This document shows, in pieces, positions 42,401-58,250 of a DNA stretch of 64,000 nucleotides (positions are counted from its first letter, which is position 1; every line of letters begins with the position of its first letter). Location: positions 5,962,001-6,026,000 of the forward strand of contig NC_080558.1 of NCBI RefSeq assembly GCF_030253575.1, given 5' to 3'. Both the position numbers and the translations under genes were made by a program. The DNA comes from Rhododendron vialii (lineage: Eukaryota > Streptophyta > Magnoliopsida > Ericales > Ericaceae). The notes below the pieces were generated by a model. It saw only the letters and a list, made by a program, of their open reading frames with translations, was not told the DNA's origin and did not search any database.

Positions 42401-44338
42401 ACCCAAGGTGTCCTCCGATGGCCACTCAACACTTTTAAGCATTTCCCTGTTTGGCAATTGATTACTTTCACTGTATGGTCTCCACTGCAGGTACAGAAAC
42501 AAAAGATTGTTTCAGAAACTAGCCCCTTTAGGTGCAAATAAAATTCCACACTAGTCAACTAAGCTCTTTGTCGAAATCAAAATACAAGAATGGAACATAC
42601 TGCGTTGAAGCAAGTGTTTTCCCATCAGGACTAAAGGCTGCTGCTATAGTTGACCTAGGAGGAGGCTGCAGTGGACAATACATGGCTGACAAATGCCGCA
42701 ATGACTTAGCCTCCACCCTAATGTAACAGAAAGAATTAAAAAGACTTGCAGTTAGCTTTATACTGCAAAAAGCCAATACTCTTTCCCAAATTCCAAAACG
42801 GAAGTGCTTATAATCACACATGGCTTCACAAAAATGGATAAAATATCATGGAGATCCAAGTTAACAAAATCACCATGAAACAAGACCATGTCTTGCATCT
42901 CCTGCTGCTTCACATTTCGAATCAACATGAAACTTGGAAGCTGCTCCACAAAACTTCTTCGAACAACGTTTCGTTCGAGGAGATACCTCTCTTTGTGCGA
43001 GTAGTCGGAAGACATTGCTACCACTGGATTAAAAGCAGGCTAAGTGAGTGCATGAGATAGTTACTCCATTTAGACTTGAAATACAAGGATGTGTAAATAC
43101 AAAATCTCATGTTCGAAGAATAGAAGACACCAAAAAGAACCCCATCTAACCTGCATATAAATTAAAGTTTCGATGTTGCTCCATTCAAAAGACCAATAAT
43201 GCCCAAGATGATTTCTAAGAACCCAAATAGAGTAAACCTCTAGACGAAGCCGAATTCTAATGCCGATAACACTTTCAGTGGATTTATGGGCACGATAATT
43301 ACAAAATTCGAATTTCTCAAAATCTATAGCTGAGATTCCATTGCAACGAGCAGCCAATACGTTACAATTCAAAACTTCTACCTCTGTCGAAAACGCCAAT
43401 TTTACCATCAAAAGCACACACAAGACCTAAATCAACATTTACCAAATTGAGGCAAAGAAAAAGCAATCCTTTTCCCTTCTTTTTTTAAACTTGGTGTCCA
43501 GACCAACTTACGCGCACCTCAACTAATCCTGGGGACCCAATCCCACCGTCCACCAGCAGGAATTTAACACACATTCCCAAACCCAGATCACCCCTTATTT
43601 CCAACTTGAATTCAAAACAAAATCCATCTAAAAAAATCAAATCCTCAACAAATTGGCTCAAAATCAAAACTTTATCACAAAGACAAACAAAAACCCAGCT
43701 CTCCGCCCCATCTACACTTTCAGAAAGCCCAATTTTAAAAAATCACACGAAATAGACGAGAAAAATCACAAATCTGGGGCTCTAAATTGCACCTGTGCTT
43801 GGAATTGAGGTGACCGAAGGAAGCCCGATGCATATCAAAAACACCAATTTTAACATCAAATGCTCACACAAGACCTTGAGGCAAACAACAAGCAATCATT
43901 TTTTCTATTAACCCATGTGTGGGGGCCTGCTTACACGCAACTCAGCTAATTCCCGGGACCCAATCCCACCCTCCACTAGCGGGGATTCAACGACTCAACG
44001 TAGGTTTCAAACCCCAGATCAAACCTTAATTCCCACTTGAATTTTTTTTTAAATTCATCTCAAACACCAAATCCTCGATAAATTTGCTCAAGATCAAAAC
44101 TTTATCACAAAAAAACAAAATCCCAGCTACCCGCGCCATATACACCTTCAAAAAGCCAATTGCACAAAATCAAATGAAATACACGAGATAAGATCACAAA
44201 TTGGGTCTCGAAATCGCACCTGTGCTTGGAATTAAGGTGACCCGAGGAAGTTCGATGCGTAATTGAGGTTGATGGATCGCTTGAATCGTCCGCCCACAAC
44301 GAAGACCTCATTTTAAAATTTTCCACAAATCGGGGCAT
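33470..44338 (-). CDS. AMBRA1/DCAF3-like WD40 protein, 15 exons, 739 residues
   Basis: Exons: 44338-44220, 43023-42874, 42717-42601, 42484-42400, 40641-40533, 40430-40363, 40276-40151, 40077-39918, 39641-38963, 38672-38469, 38384-38324, 36517-36404, 34685-34572, 34478-34392, 33496-33470. All junctions are GT-AG and phases agree, giving 2,220 bp. N-terminal WD40 units carry FSPDGKTLAST, GKCLKVLSGHRRTPWVVRFHP and ASGSLDHEVRLWD. The GHRRTPW and LDxEVRxWD phrases match animal AMBRA1, a substrate receptor of CUL4-DDB1 ligase and autophagy regulator. A Ser/Pro/Thr-rich middle comes from exon 9. Later exons give HFSPCGRFLAACVACV, FSPTSEHLLLAYGRRHSS, EDEVNVACFHPSVGSGLVYGT and a short last exon VPTYALEC. 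The join of exons 8 and 9 is the least certain. Introns hold several transposons. The plant role is inferred from family only. Confidence 0.85.
35552..35764. mobile_element. Stowaway-like MITE in a WD40 intron
   Basis: Ends CTACCTCTGTCCCAAAAA and TTTTTGGGACGGAGCCACAG...GAGTG are diverged Stowaway termini, with AT-rich surroundings including (AT)n and (TTTA)n runs just upstream (35510-35545). Lies in the intron between exons 12 and 13. Confidence 0.65.
37040..37135. repeat. 46-bp tandem duplication in intron
   Basis: CAGTACATCCAAYATAATTC followed by CCTTYGGGAGGTATCCCACC occurs twice in a row. It lies in the WD40 intron between exons 11 and 12. Confidence 0.85.
41487..42176. mobile_element. 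hAT-like family A element, 690 bp, in WD40 intron 4
   Basis: Ends TTGCGCTGCAAACGAACC and GGTTCATTTGCAACCCTA are inverted repeats. The flanks GAAACAAC (41479-41486) and AAAACAAC (42177-42184) are an 8-bp target duplication with one mismatch. The subterminal parts are rich in GAGCTCG and GAACTCG-type words. Confidence 0.8.
43430..44270. repeat. Tandem duplication covering exon 1 end and intron 1 of the WD40 gene
   Basis: About 415 bp is duplicated: 43430-43855 aligns with 43860-44275. Each copy holds GACCCAATCCCACC, AACTTTATCACAAA and CACCTGTGCTTGGAATT. The last phrase on the minus strand is the end of exon 1 with its splice donor (AAGCACAG|GTG). The distal copy is the one joined to the ATG. 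The proximal copy is a second donor inside intron 1. Confidence 0.85.
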
Positions 44339-44355
44339 CAAATTCGTGCTGCCAT
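44338..44355 (-). promoter_or_regulatory. Short upstream ORF overlapping the WD40 start codon
   Basis: Minus-strand ATG at 44355 opens a five-codon frame (MAARI) whose TGA overlaps the presumed main ATG as TGATG. Such stop-start overlaps can allow termination-reinitiation. Alternatively the true start is the in-frame ATG at 44311. Confidence 0.4.
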
Positions 44356-44693
44356 GTTTCGCGGGATTTTTCCGAGGACTTGATTTGGTTAAAATGAAAA
44401 AGTTTCGAGATTTCGGACAGAGACGGCTGTAATTGTTCGGACAGAGGGAAATGATGGATCGTTTAGACTGGGAGGATGTCTAGAGATCTCTCGAGGGGAG
44501 GAGACGAGGGCAAATTGGGAAAGAGGAAAGTAGTAGAAGTAGAGAATGTCCGAAGATTAACATGGAGATTCGAGAGGGCATCTTGGCGATTTATCAATGG
44601 CTGCCTCTTTTTTCCTTCTTTCTTTTCTTGGATAATAAAAAATGACAATGCTAAATACAAAAAATAAATGTACAAACTCGGACGTAAATGTGT

Positions 44694-45040
44694 CTGAGCA
44701 ATTGTTTGGTCTCGTAAGTCAAATGGTTTATTTTTTATCCTTATTAAAAAAATCATATTTGGTAGTTTTTTGTCGATTATTACTTCGTCGTGACAAGAGA
44801 AATTTAAAAAATAAAAAATTACGATCGAAACTTAAATTTTTTTGAATAAAGACAAAAATAAGTCTATTTTTTATTTTTATTCAAAAAAAATTGGATTCCA
44901 ATTGTAATTTTTTACTTTTTAGATTCTTCTCTTCATGACGAAGTAATAATTCATAAGAAATTCACGCCAACAAATGCAAAAAAAAATTGAATAAGATCTA
45001 AAAAAAAAATCATTTGACTTATTAAGCTAAACAACTCCGG
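44694..45040. mobile_element. Foldback MITE, about 345 bp
   Basis: Long imperfect inverted repeats. The left contains ATTGTTTGGTCTCGTAAGTCAAATG and ATTACTTCGTCGTGAC; the right carries their complements (CATTTGACTTATTAAGC, TCATGACGAAGTAAT). Arms are roughly 150 bp. No target duplication recognised, so superfamily not assigned. Confidence 0.7.
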
Positions 45041-45597
45041 AGAATTATCCGCCCGTGAGGCTTATAAGATTAATGTAAGACTATAAATATCAAACGGTTT
45101 AGAAAACATCCATAGTTTTCTAAATCTGAATTTATGTATTGATATGTGTGTAGATTTTTTGATGGCAAATATCTCTGCCTTCTGATGATGTCAAGATTGT
45201 ATATTTGGGCATTTTTGTAATACGAATATCACGTTCAGTTGATTGGACCGAAATGCCCTCCGATCAAGTTCTTTTTTAATAGTGTGAGGCCTTTCCCATT
45301 GAAACCTGGCAAATGATCCTCCATTTTCTATCAGGTGTCCTCTATAGTCTTATTCTTTCTCCCGTGATTGTTGAACAACAAAAGGAGAATAATTTAGACA
45401 TGAACAAATAAAATATTTTAAAGCGTAAAGAGCCCGATAAAATAAATATGAAAAATGTGACTATTTAAAGTTTAAAAAAAAAAGTGGTCTATAATTTGGC
45501 TTAAATTTAGTGAGGCTAAAAATGACTAGTCTAACCCCCGACTTCCATGACCAACGAACTTAGTATCAAACTCGCATTTTTGCAGTTGCTATAGTAA

Positions 45598-45955
45598 GAG
45601 CATCTCCGACCATTGACATCAAATTGGAGATTTCAATTTTTTTTGAAGGCTGGTGTGACATTTTGGCATCTCCAATTTGACATTAAAATCTCTTTTCCAA
45701 CCCTTATGTTAAATTTTATTTATTTGACATCAAATTATCTCTCTCCAACTCTTATGTTAAAATACAAATGGCCATTTTTTGAAATTTGGCATGGAGGAGG
45801 GTGGCTGTCAAAGTTTACATGAGAAGGCTTCTCTTCAAATCTACATGTATTTGGCATCAAAGAAAACTGTTAGATTGGATTGAATTTTTGTGTCAATTTT
45901 TACCTTTAGGACGTCCACGTAGGAATATAATTGACATCTCCCATTGGAGATGATC
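45598..45955. mobile_element. MITE with GAGCATCTCC ends, 358 bp
   Basis: Left end GAGCATCTCCGACCATTG, right end CCATTGGAGATGATC. TAA on both sides (45595-45597, 45956-45958) is the target duplication expected of PIF/Harbinger. Interior words TTGACATCAAATT repeat in both orientations. Confidence 0.8.
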
Positions 45956-46055
45956 TAAGTTGCCAGACTAAGCGAGTTACCGTGCAAATCCTCTACTTAT
46001 TTTGATTTTTAGAATGAAATTGCAATTGTATGAAAATTAAGGTAGTAAAGTGCCA

Positions 46056-46207
46056 AGCTAACACAATTGATAAAGTTCATGTTCTCCTTTGAGGTGGCCT
46101 AGGTTTGAACTCCACAAGGGATTTGATTTGGGATTTCAGGGTAATGAATAGTCTCTGAGTCCTCCGTTGACCAACGTCCCACTAACTCCCGCTAATTATT
46201 CAAAAAA
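46056..46207 (+). mobile_element. tRNA-derived SINE, copy 2
   Basis: Flanked by the direct repeat AAAGTGCCA (46047-46055 and 46208-46216). Pol III B-box AGGTTTGAACTCC is at 46101-46113. The 3' end is an A run. The body aligns with the minus-strand copy at 8911-9068. Confidence 0.82.
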
Positions 46208-46636
46208 AAAGTGCCATTAACCCCAAATGATTGATCAACATCAAAAGTAGTAGTGTCGGGTTCATAATTTGTATTTAGCGGAGCTCTGGCGACATGTATT
46301 TCTACATGAAGAAACGAAATTGTGTGCATATATAAATATAATCGTCTTTAAATTTTACATGTTCGATCAATTTTTGTTGATAACTTGAAATTTTAGTAAT
46401 TTTTTTACACGCGCGAGAAATTTTAAGAACGTTCAAGCTTCAAAGGATATACAGGGACCAATCCGGTAGAATTCTTTCAAATTAGATAGAAAATTTTATT
46501 TTAATCCTCCTAAATAGAGTTCCACAATGTTGGGTTGGAGATATTCTCAAGAGGCCAATCGTAGGGCATTCAAATTGGATTATTAGAATTCATTGGTGGC
46601 CTACATGATCATCAAAAATCAGACTACTCGATTTGA

Positions 46637-46780
46637 GAAATTTTGGGAAATGACGGTCGATGACGTATTCTGATAATTAATATCAAGGACATGTTGAGAA
46701 TATTTGTTAATACTGAAAATGTTTTTGGCGGGTATTAATTATCAAAACACGTCATTGACCGTTATTTTCCCAAAATTTTT
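46637..46780. repeat. Hairpin with about 47-bp arms
   Basis: Arms 46637-46683 and 46733-46780 pair with few mismatches (AAATTTTGGGAAATGACGG against CCGTTATTTTCCCAAAATTT), with weaker pairing a few bases further out. It could be a small foldback MITE. Confidence 0.8.
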
Positions 46781-46953
46781 TGAGTGTCGAACCAGTACTA
46801 CTTGGCAGTGTCCGTCGCGATTTTATTTTAGAGGGCCTAGATTTATTCCCTCTCTCTTTCCCCTCACCCAATCACTCTGTCTCTTTCTTTTTTCTATCTA
46901 AAATGTAAACCGTTCAAAATGCGTTTGGACAACTGGAATCGCCAATAAAATAC

Positions 46954-47887
46954 CACGTGTGTATCGCTTGACACCCAAAAACTTGTCGATTCAGCCAAGA
47001 AGATGAATCACACAACATCAATCTTTGGGCCTAAACGTGTCACTTGACGTGACCCTGCTCTTCCTTTCGTGGACGCAAAAGCAGCCGTAGAAATCAAAAC
47101 GACAGCTTCAACCGAAAGTTTAGGAGGACGCGTGACCTCACCCGATTTGCCCTCAACTTAAAGCAAAAATTATCCAGTGTTCCGAAATGTGTTCCACGGC
47201 TTTTTCGTTTTTCATTTTCAGTAGTACATAAAAATCAACAGAAAGTCTTCACACACACCTTTAAAACAGAATTTCAGACACAAATTGTCTCTGGAGTCAG
47301 CTCCAGACACATTTGTATTTGTCATTCTATCTTAAAGGAGTGTGCGTATCTTTGCTCTAAAATTAATAGCGAGATAACTTACTTAGCAAAGATATTAGGC
47401 TTACAACATAGTTACAATATCTTTACATATTAGCACTGGTTTTAAGAGAGATGGTGGAATTCGACATTCTAATTTAACAATAAAAAACCAACATCCTAAT
47501 TCTTTTACACATGAGCAGAAAAATACCGAAATAACTAGCCGTGTGAATTCCAAATTGGGAGTGTTGCATCCGACGGCTCAAATCTCATCTCGACAATGAA
47601 CTGTTGCTGATCATCCATAACCAAGATGAAATCTGAGCGATCAGATGTACGATCTGACGGTTTGGATCGTACACAACACGCATGTTGTGCACAACATGCC
47701 CCCAGGATTCGTGAATTCCACGGGAGAGCAAAAAATCAGAAGCACTGAATATTCTCTCCAACCAAAATGCTAGTAACGTCCAAGCGAGTTGGCGCTGGAA
47801 CTTTCGCGGATATCCCACTGTCTATTTCACGTGATCCCATCAATCTTTACCGTCACCTCCGCAGTCGCTCTTGGCCTAACACGTGTC
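46954..47887 (+). promoter_or_regulatory. Cluster of G-box/ABRE motifs upstream of beta-amylase
   Basis: CACGTG occurs at 46954-46959, 47828-47833 and 47880-47885. ACGTGTC-type ABREs are at 47035-47041 and 47881-47887, and ACGTGAC is near 47047. These bind bZIP factors of the AREB/ABF class. Arabidopsis BAM1 is known to be stress- and ABA-responsive, so the cluster fits, but spacing of up to 1.3 kb makes only the two near 47.8 kb strong candidates. Confidence 0.5.
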
Positions 47888-48235
47888 CCGCACCCACATG
47901 GCTACTAATTAACGGTTCGATTCCACATTATCTTTAACCTTATCTGGATCTAAAATCCTATATATCTCCACACTCGAAAATACTTCCCTCCCATCATCTC
48001 CTCCGCAAAAACTTCGCATTCGAAACGCTCTCTCTCTCTTCAATTTCACAACACGAAGCAGCGAAGAACAGTTTTCTCTCTCTATATCGTACCTGTGTAT
48101 AAACATACATACATATATATATATCTATAGTATTCAATTACGCATATTCACGTATATACGTACACGTAAACACAGCCGTTTCATTTTGTATAGTAGCATT
48201 CGAGTTCGGATTGATTCAGTTGTACGTAGCGGGAC

Positions 48236-52687
<4,452 letters not shown>

Positions 52688-53121
52688 TAGAAGTTTTAGG
52701 GTTAGTTTATTTTGTACTAAAAATAGGTGAGTTATCCATTGAAGGCTTCATGTAAGCAAGGTGATAGAGCAGAGAAACTGAGTTGGGTCTCTAGCCTCTC
52801 TCGACTTTGATTTGGGGTATGGTTATACAGCATAAACAACATCCTTTTAGTTCCTCTATTTTTTTGAGGTAACAGGAGGACTGCTAGTTTTTAAGAGCAG
52901 CCATTTGTCAAAGGTTAGGTGGATCTCCTGTTCTTCTCGCCTATACCAAGTTGATTAAAAATTACATGGATACTATCACCGGTGTTGTATGTACTAGTTG
53001 ATAGGTAGATACACCTTCTTTTGTGCATCTTTTATGTTTGTATTATTTCATGGGGCCAAGATAAGAATGGCACAGAAGTTAAACTATGCATAACTATAAT
53101 TCATGTACTCCATCTTTTATA

Positions 53122-53153
<32 letters not shown>

Positions 53154-53630
53154 GTTGTAAAGTGTTGGGCTCAAAAATGGCAATTGCTCTCTTGATTTGT
53201 GTTCATGAGAGAGATGTGGTTATGTAAGTGTTTGTTCAATTTAGGATTTGTGCAGCTTCAACTTCAATTTTCGATGGTGTTTTGTTATGGCTTTATGTTA
53301 CGAAATGTCAATTTCACCCTTCATGTTAAGTCTGATTTGGATTGTCGTCCCTGGTTAGACGCATGAGCTGAAATTAGAAATATTATGAACAAAGTAGCTG
53401 CAATTGAAAGTTTAAGAACGAAATAAACTACTACTAGTGAATAACTTTAAGGATGAATGTTCTAGAATAATCTATAGAATATTCTAAAAATATCCATGTG
53501 TAGAAGACTCTAAATATATGTGTAGAATGTTCTAAAGGAAAATATCTAGATATTAGTTTGGAATAGTTAGATATTAGCCAGATGTTGAATTACCACAAAA
53601 ATATCTTTGTAAGAATATCTTAAGTCTAGA
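52688..53630. other. BAM1 3' region, no further gene
   Basis: 3' UTR then intergenic. A (CT)n microsatellite lies at about 53122-53156. Nothing coding recognised. Confidence 0.5.
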
Positions 53631-53639
53631 ATCATCTAT

Positions 53640-53745
53640 TGAGTAGTATAAATAGGGATAGTTAGGGGTGGGAAGATTATCTTAGATCTAGATCCATCGA
53701 TTGAGTAGTATAAATAGGGATAGTTAGGGGTAGTTAGGAGTGGGC
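53640..53745. repeat. Short tandem duplication
   Basis: GAGTAGTATAAATAGGGATA followed by GTTAGGGG occurs twice, with flanking TCTAGAATCATC / TCTAGATCCATC also repeated. Unit about 60 bp. Confidence 0.85.
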
Positions 53746-54250
53746 CTCATGTCATGTCGATTTACTGTCTTTTCAGGTTGGTGTTAAAATACATGTTATC
53801 ATAAACATGTCAAATATCTTAACGCTAATCCGACCTGTTTAAAATCATATCGTATTTGGGTTGACATTATTAAGATCCTTTTATTTTTTAATATTTACAT
53901 AAAATTATGTACTTTTCCAATGTTGTGCATGACTACTTATTTAATTCAATAACAAAAATTGAAGACATTTTTCGATACCATCATAATTACAGAAATGATA
54001 AAATCAGTCAAATAATGACATTGAAAATGTCTTAAGCCATAATTAGACATAGGTCTCAAAATCAAATAATTTTGTTTGAATTTCTAGAACAAATCGAGAT
54101 CTATCAAACAAGATATATATTTGATATAAAATTTATTACCAATTTAAAGATATAACTAATTTTTTTATCCAGCTAAAATAGAATTGAGACAAGTAAATTA
54201 TGACAGACGGAGTATTATTTAGTAAACAATAAGTTATGAACTACACACAA
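53746..54250. other. Intergenic, AT-rich
   Basis: No gene or repeat recognised. Confidence 0.4.
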
Positions 54251-54253
54251 ATA

Positions 54254-54342
54254 CACAAATACTTACACACACTCACAACAATAGAGATAGGCCCTACACA
54301 CTCTGAAACCTACCCTATTATGAGTGTGTGTAAGTGTTTGTG
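54254..54342. repeat. 22-bp inverted repeat, 45-bp loop
   Basis: Arms 54254-54275 (CACAAATACTTACACACACT plus CA) and 54321-54342 are reverse complements with one mismatch. Purine-pyrimidine rich in CA/TG. Confidence 0.9.
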
Positions 54343-54615
54343 TGGTCCTAACATTGTTGTTTAGTCCCCTAAATTAGTAGGTTGTTGATAAAGCGACTTT
54401 TATTATAATCATTGATAAAGTTCTAAATTTGCCGCACGAGCCGCAAGAGGGGCCCATGAGGTGCCGTTCATCACCGTTGCCATTACTTTTTCTAAGCATA
54501 GGACTGAGAATCCTACTATTTCAAAATGGCGTCGGTGATGTTCACCAACTGTTCATCATCTACGGCGGCGGCGACTCTTCTTCTTCCCTCAAGCAGATAC
54601 AGAACAGAGTCTGAC

Positions 54616-56960
54616 TGTCACGACCCGCTACCCCTAGTCCCTTTATAAGGGAACCACGGCCCGTGACCGGCCAACAAGGCCCTCTTACATAACCAAATAG
54701 GCTCAGAAAAAGGGCTCTAAATTAAAAAAAAAAGAACATTTGAGGAAGCAATTAAGAAAACTTCACTTAAATTTATGAGGTCTATTGATAAAAGTAACCA
54801 TAAACAAGTTTAAGCAAAATGAGCACAACCCATTTGGTCTAGAGCATCCATACATTGATAACTTTCATGATATCATAATTACATTAGCATGAATATCCAT
54901 AGCCTTCCCTAAATTACATAGCTTACGTACATCACTTTGCAAAAATTATATACATCCTTGATCATAAGGGAAACAAGTACAAAACATGCCCAAAAATATA
55001 AGTCTTCTTTCTACTTCCTTTCTATATGCAAAACGATTCCATGAAGCCCAAACTTGCACAAAACATTGCACCTATAAGTTATCATACTTCATCACCTGAA
55101 ATTGGTAATTAAACCGTCAGCTGAAAGCTCAGTGAGTAAAGCCCATACTCTAATTTGGATTTTGAATATTCAACACATATATAGCACACTAGTTACGAAC
55201 ATTTAAAAGACATACAAAAGATATTTTACATGAAAGCATAAAGTACTCAAACACATTTACATAGCCAATATCGCCAAGCTTATCACACACATACATACTT
55301 GACACATATCGGGTTTCCGGCCGATTATTAGTACCCATCAGCAAGGGCACATACCTGGATTTTATGGAACCCTCCAGGAAGGCACATACTGGATATTATA
55401 GAACCCTCTAGAAGGGCACATAATGCTGGCTATTATGGAACCCACCAACGGGCACATACTATAAAGCAAGGGGCATGAAATACATACTTCGTAAAAACAA
55501 AACTTGTAATATACATACTTCAAACATTTTAGGAATTACATTAAGGAACATTTTCATCATAACATAGCACTCAAAACACTTAGACATATCACTTCATAAC
55601 ATAGAAAATCAAGTCACACTTCATAGGGAAAAAAAAAAAAAAGAGTTCATAAAATTTCCCATTTCAAAGTATGAGGTTACTCACCTTCCTTTGCACTTCA
55701 ACTAAACATCAACTTGTATCTCTTGTATCCTTCGCTTGATCACCAAATCCCAAGTATTGTATATGCACATATATTATTTACACAAAGAATTCCTGAAAAC
55801 AAAAATGCACATGCATGATTCCTAAAATGACAACTCAACGTACTTTCACTTAAAGAATTATTGAGAACAAACCATACAGAACTAGGTCCTAATACTTTTA
55901 CCACATAAAGATCACTTATATGCATATGCTATCAAAATTAGTCAAGAATTAACAAGGTCAAGAACTGTGCCCTTGAATTAAAAGAACAAAGACTAAGACT
56001 GCAGAATTCAGCACTGTTCGAAACAGAACGCAGCTTAATAAACTAATTGTTTAAAATTATTCTCTTTGAGTTTTACTCTAATTTTTGGACACAATACACT
56101 AGACACATATGGGTACCTCACATAAAAATTTCAGAAAATAACGTGATGAGAAACTAGGTCAAACACATCAAAAATCGAAGGTCAAAACAGAGATTCAGCA
56201 GTAGCAGTAAAACAGAGTGCAGTCTAGTGCGAGATTTTTCTAGACTTCGTTTTAAGAAATATTAATCCCAAATTTTTACACAACATTGTAGACTCATTGA
56301 GAAACATCTCATAAAAATTTCGTAATTTTTGAAGATGATTTACTATGTCTAAAAATTCGTGGCTTAGGGTACAAATTCCAGTAAATTTCTGGACAGATTT
56401 CTCTTCAAACTCACTATAAGAAAACTTACCTCTTTTAGGTTTAAACCATGGATTGAGAGAGCTTCAAACAATTGGGTGAGAGATGGATTTGAGATTGAAT
56501 CTTATTCCAAGAACTTGATTGAACCCTAGAACCAAAACCTTAGAAGTAGAAGATGGGGGGACTTCTTGATTTTTTTCTTGAGAGGAGTGAGAGAGATAGG
56601 ACGTTGGAAGGAATGAGAGGGTGGGGGCTGTTATTTTTTTCTTCCTCCTACGTCTAGATTTGTCTAGAAGAATGGTGGTCTAATTATCACATGAACCCTC
56701 ACATAACATTATTTTTAAATAAGGATCCAATAATATTTTCACATTGACCCATAACCTTGTTTTATGAATTTCTATTTTTTTTTTGTCTTAGGAAACTTGA
56801 CTCATAACACATAAATCATATACATGGCATAACATAATTCATTTGTGTCTCATAGCACATAAAGGACACGTAAGCACTTAAAACCACATAATTTAACATC
56901 TATGATTAACTTATACTTAAATAAGCATGATTAGCATAATTAAACATCTTGGGTATTACA
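54616..56960. mobile_element. Solo LTR of an LTR retrotransposon, 2.3 kb
   Basis: Begins TGTCACGACCC and ends GGGTATTACA, the TG...CA ends of an LTR. It is bracketed by a perfect 5-bp target duplication CTGAC (54611-54615 and 56961-56965). No internal coding domain and no second copy of the ends is present, so it looks like a solo LTR left by recombination. The long LTR and TGTCACGACCC start suggest Ty3/Gypsy, which is an inference. The perfect duplication argues for a fairly young insertion. An internal short tandem repeat (AGGGCACATA-type units) lies at about 55340-55460. Confidence 0.85.
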
Positions 56961-57149
56961 CTGACATAGCGTCCTTCATTCTCTCCGGGCGATGCCCCTG
57001 CAGCTCGCACCTGTTAAACTTATCTTGCTCAGGACCACCGCCACCATCAGTCATGCATGAGCTTCTCCCTCTATCATCACTGGTACTTCTCCTTCATAAT
57101 TGCTTCCATTCTTGTTTTGAATAAAGCAAATCCTCCCTGTTATCCGTGT

Positions 57150-57389
57150 TAGGGCTGATTAACCGGTCAAATGAGCAGAGCAGTTAGTTGTTCAAGTTTG
57201 GTTTGAAAATTTAAATTAGTTGATCAAGTTGTTTGAATTTTTTATACATCATAAGCTTGTCCATGTTTGGTTTGAAAGCTTCAAAGAAAAATGTTTTAAT
57301 TTGTTCATGTGTTAAGCCGATCTTGAACAAGCTTTTAGCGTACAAACACAAGCTTATACTCAAGTAGCTTGGTTCGTTTATCATTCCTA
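57150..57389. mobile_element. hAT-like family A element, 240 bp
   Basis: Starts TAGGGCTGATTAACC and ends GGTTCGTTTATCATTCCTA. Flanks ATCCGTGT (57142-57149) and ATCCATGT (57390-57397) form an 8-bp target duplication with one mismatch. Confidence 0.82.
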
Positions 57390-58250
57390 ATCCATGTGAA
57401 AGCTGGAGGGTTTTTTTTTTTTTTTGAGAGAAGTTTCCTGATCATTGTTTCTATTGAGGGAAGGCGGGTTCACGCTTTTTATGGGGCATGTGTTAGTTGT
57501 AGTTCTACACTTACAATTTAATGTTTTTTTTTTTTTTTTTTGGCATTGTTCTCCACTAGTTTATGTGTTTCAATTTCAATTTATATACAAGTGATATTGC
57601 CCTCGTGGACGTGAAATGTTGTAATTTGTATCCATGGTTAGGGTTTCATTTAGTTGTGCTTGCGCCAATGAATGATAGTGCATTTTGTCGAACAAGTTGA
57701 ATGTTTCAAGTTCTCTGTACAACCCATGGGTGAAAGGGGATTCCTTGCCCCTTACCAAAAAAGGTTTATGTATGCATGAGATTCAGCTGTTTGAACTAAG
57801 AGTTATCTCATAGATGCCCCTCAAATCTTTGTATGGCTACACCACAGGTCATTGTTTTCATAAAGCAAGTGCTGATTAAGGATTGAGTTTCTTTCTCTAT
57901 AAAGTTGTTTCCTGATCTGTAAAGGAAGATGAAGAAAATGACATGCCTCTCTTCCATAACTAGAATTTATGGCTCACAATATGTAAGGTGTTCATTAGAG
58001 CCTACTAGTCAGATATCCCATTGAATCCATAAATGAAAGTATGATATTTTATTCTTGTCTCCTTGAGAGTATGAACAAGAAGTGATGTGACAATATTGAG
58101 TTAAATCTTGTTCACATTCTTTGTTAGACGGCTTTTTAATTTTAAAAGAAATCTTCATATCAATTGAATTTGGCCATCTTGCTTCTGTAATGGAATACTT
58201 TGCACAAGATTCTCAAGTGAAATTGGCCATCCCGCTTCTATGTATTGGTT
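57390..58250. other. Intergenic, with T-runs
   Basis: Two T-runs of 15 or more (about 57411 and 57525). No gene recognised. Confidence 0.45.
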
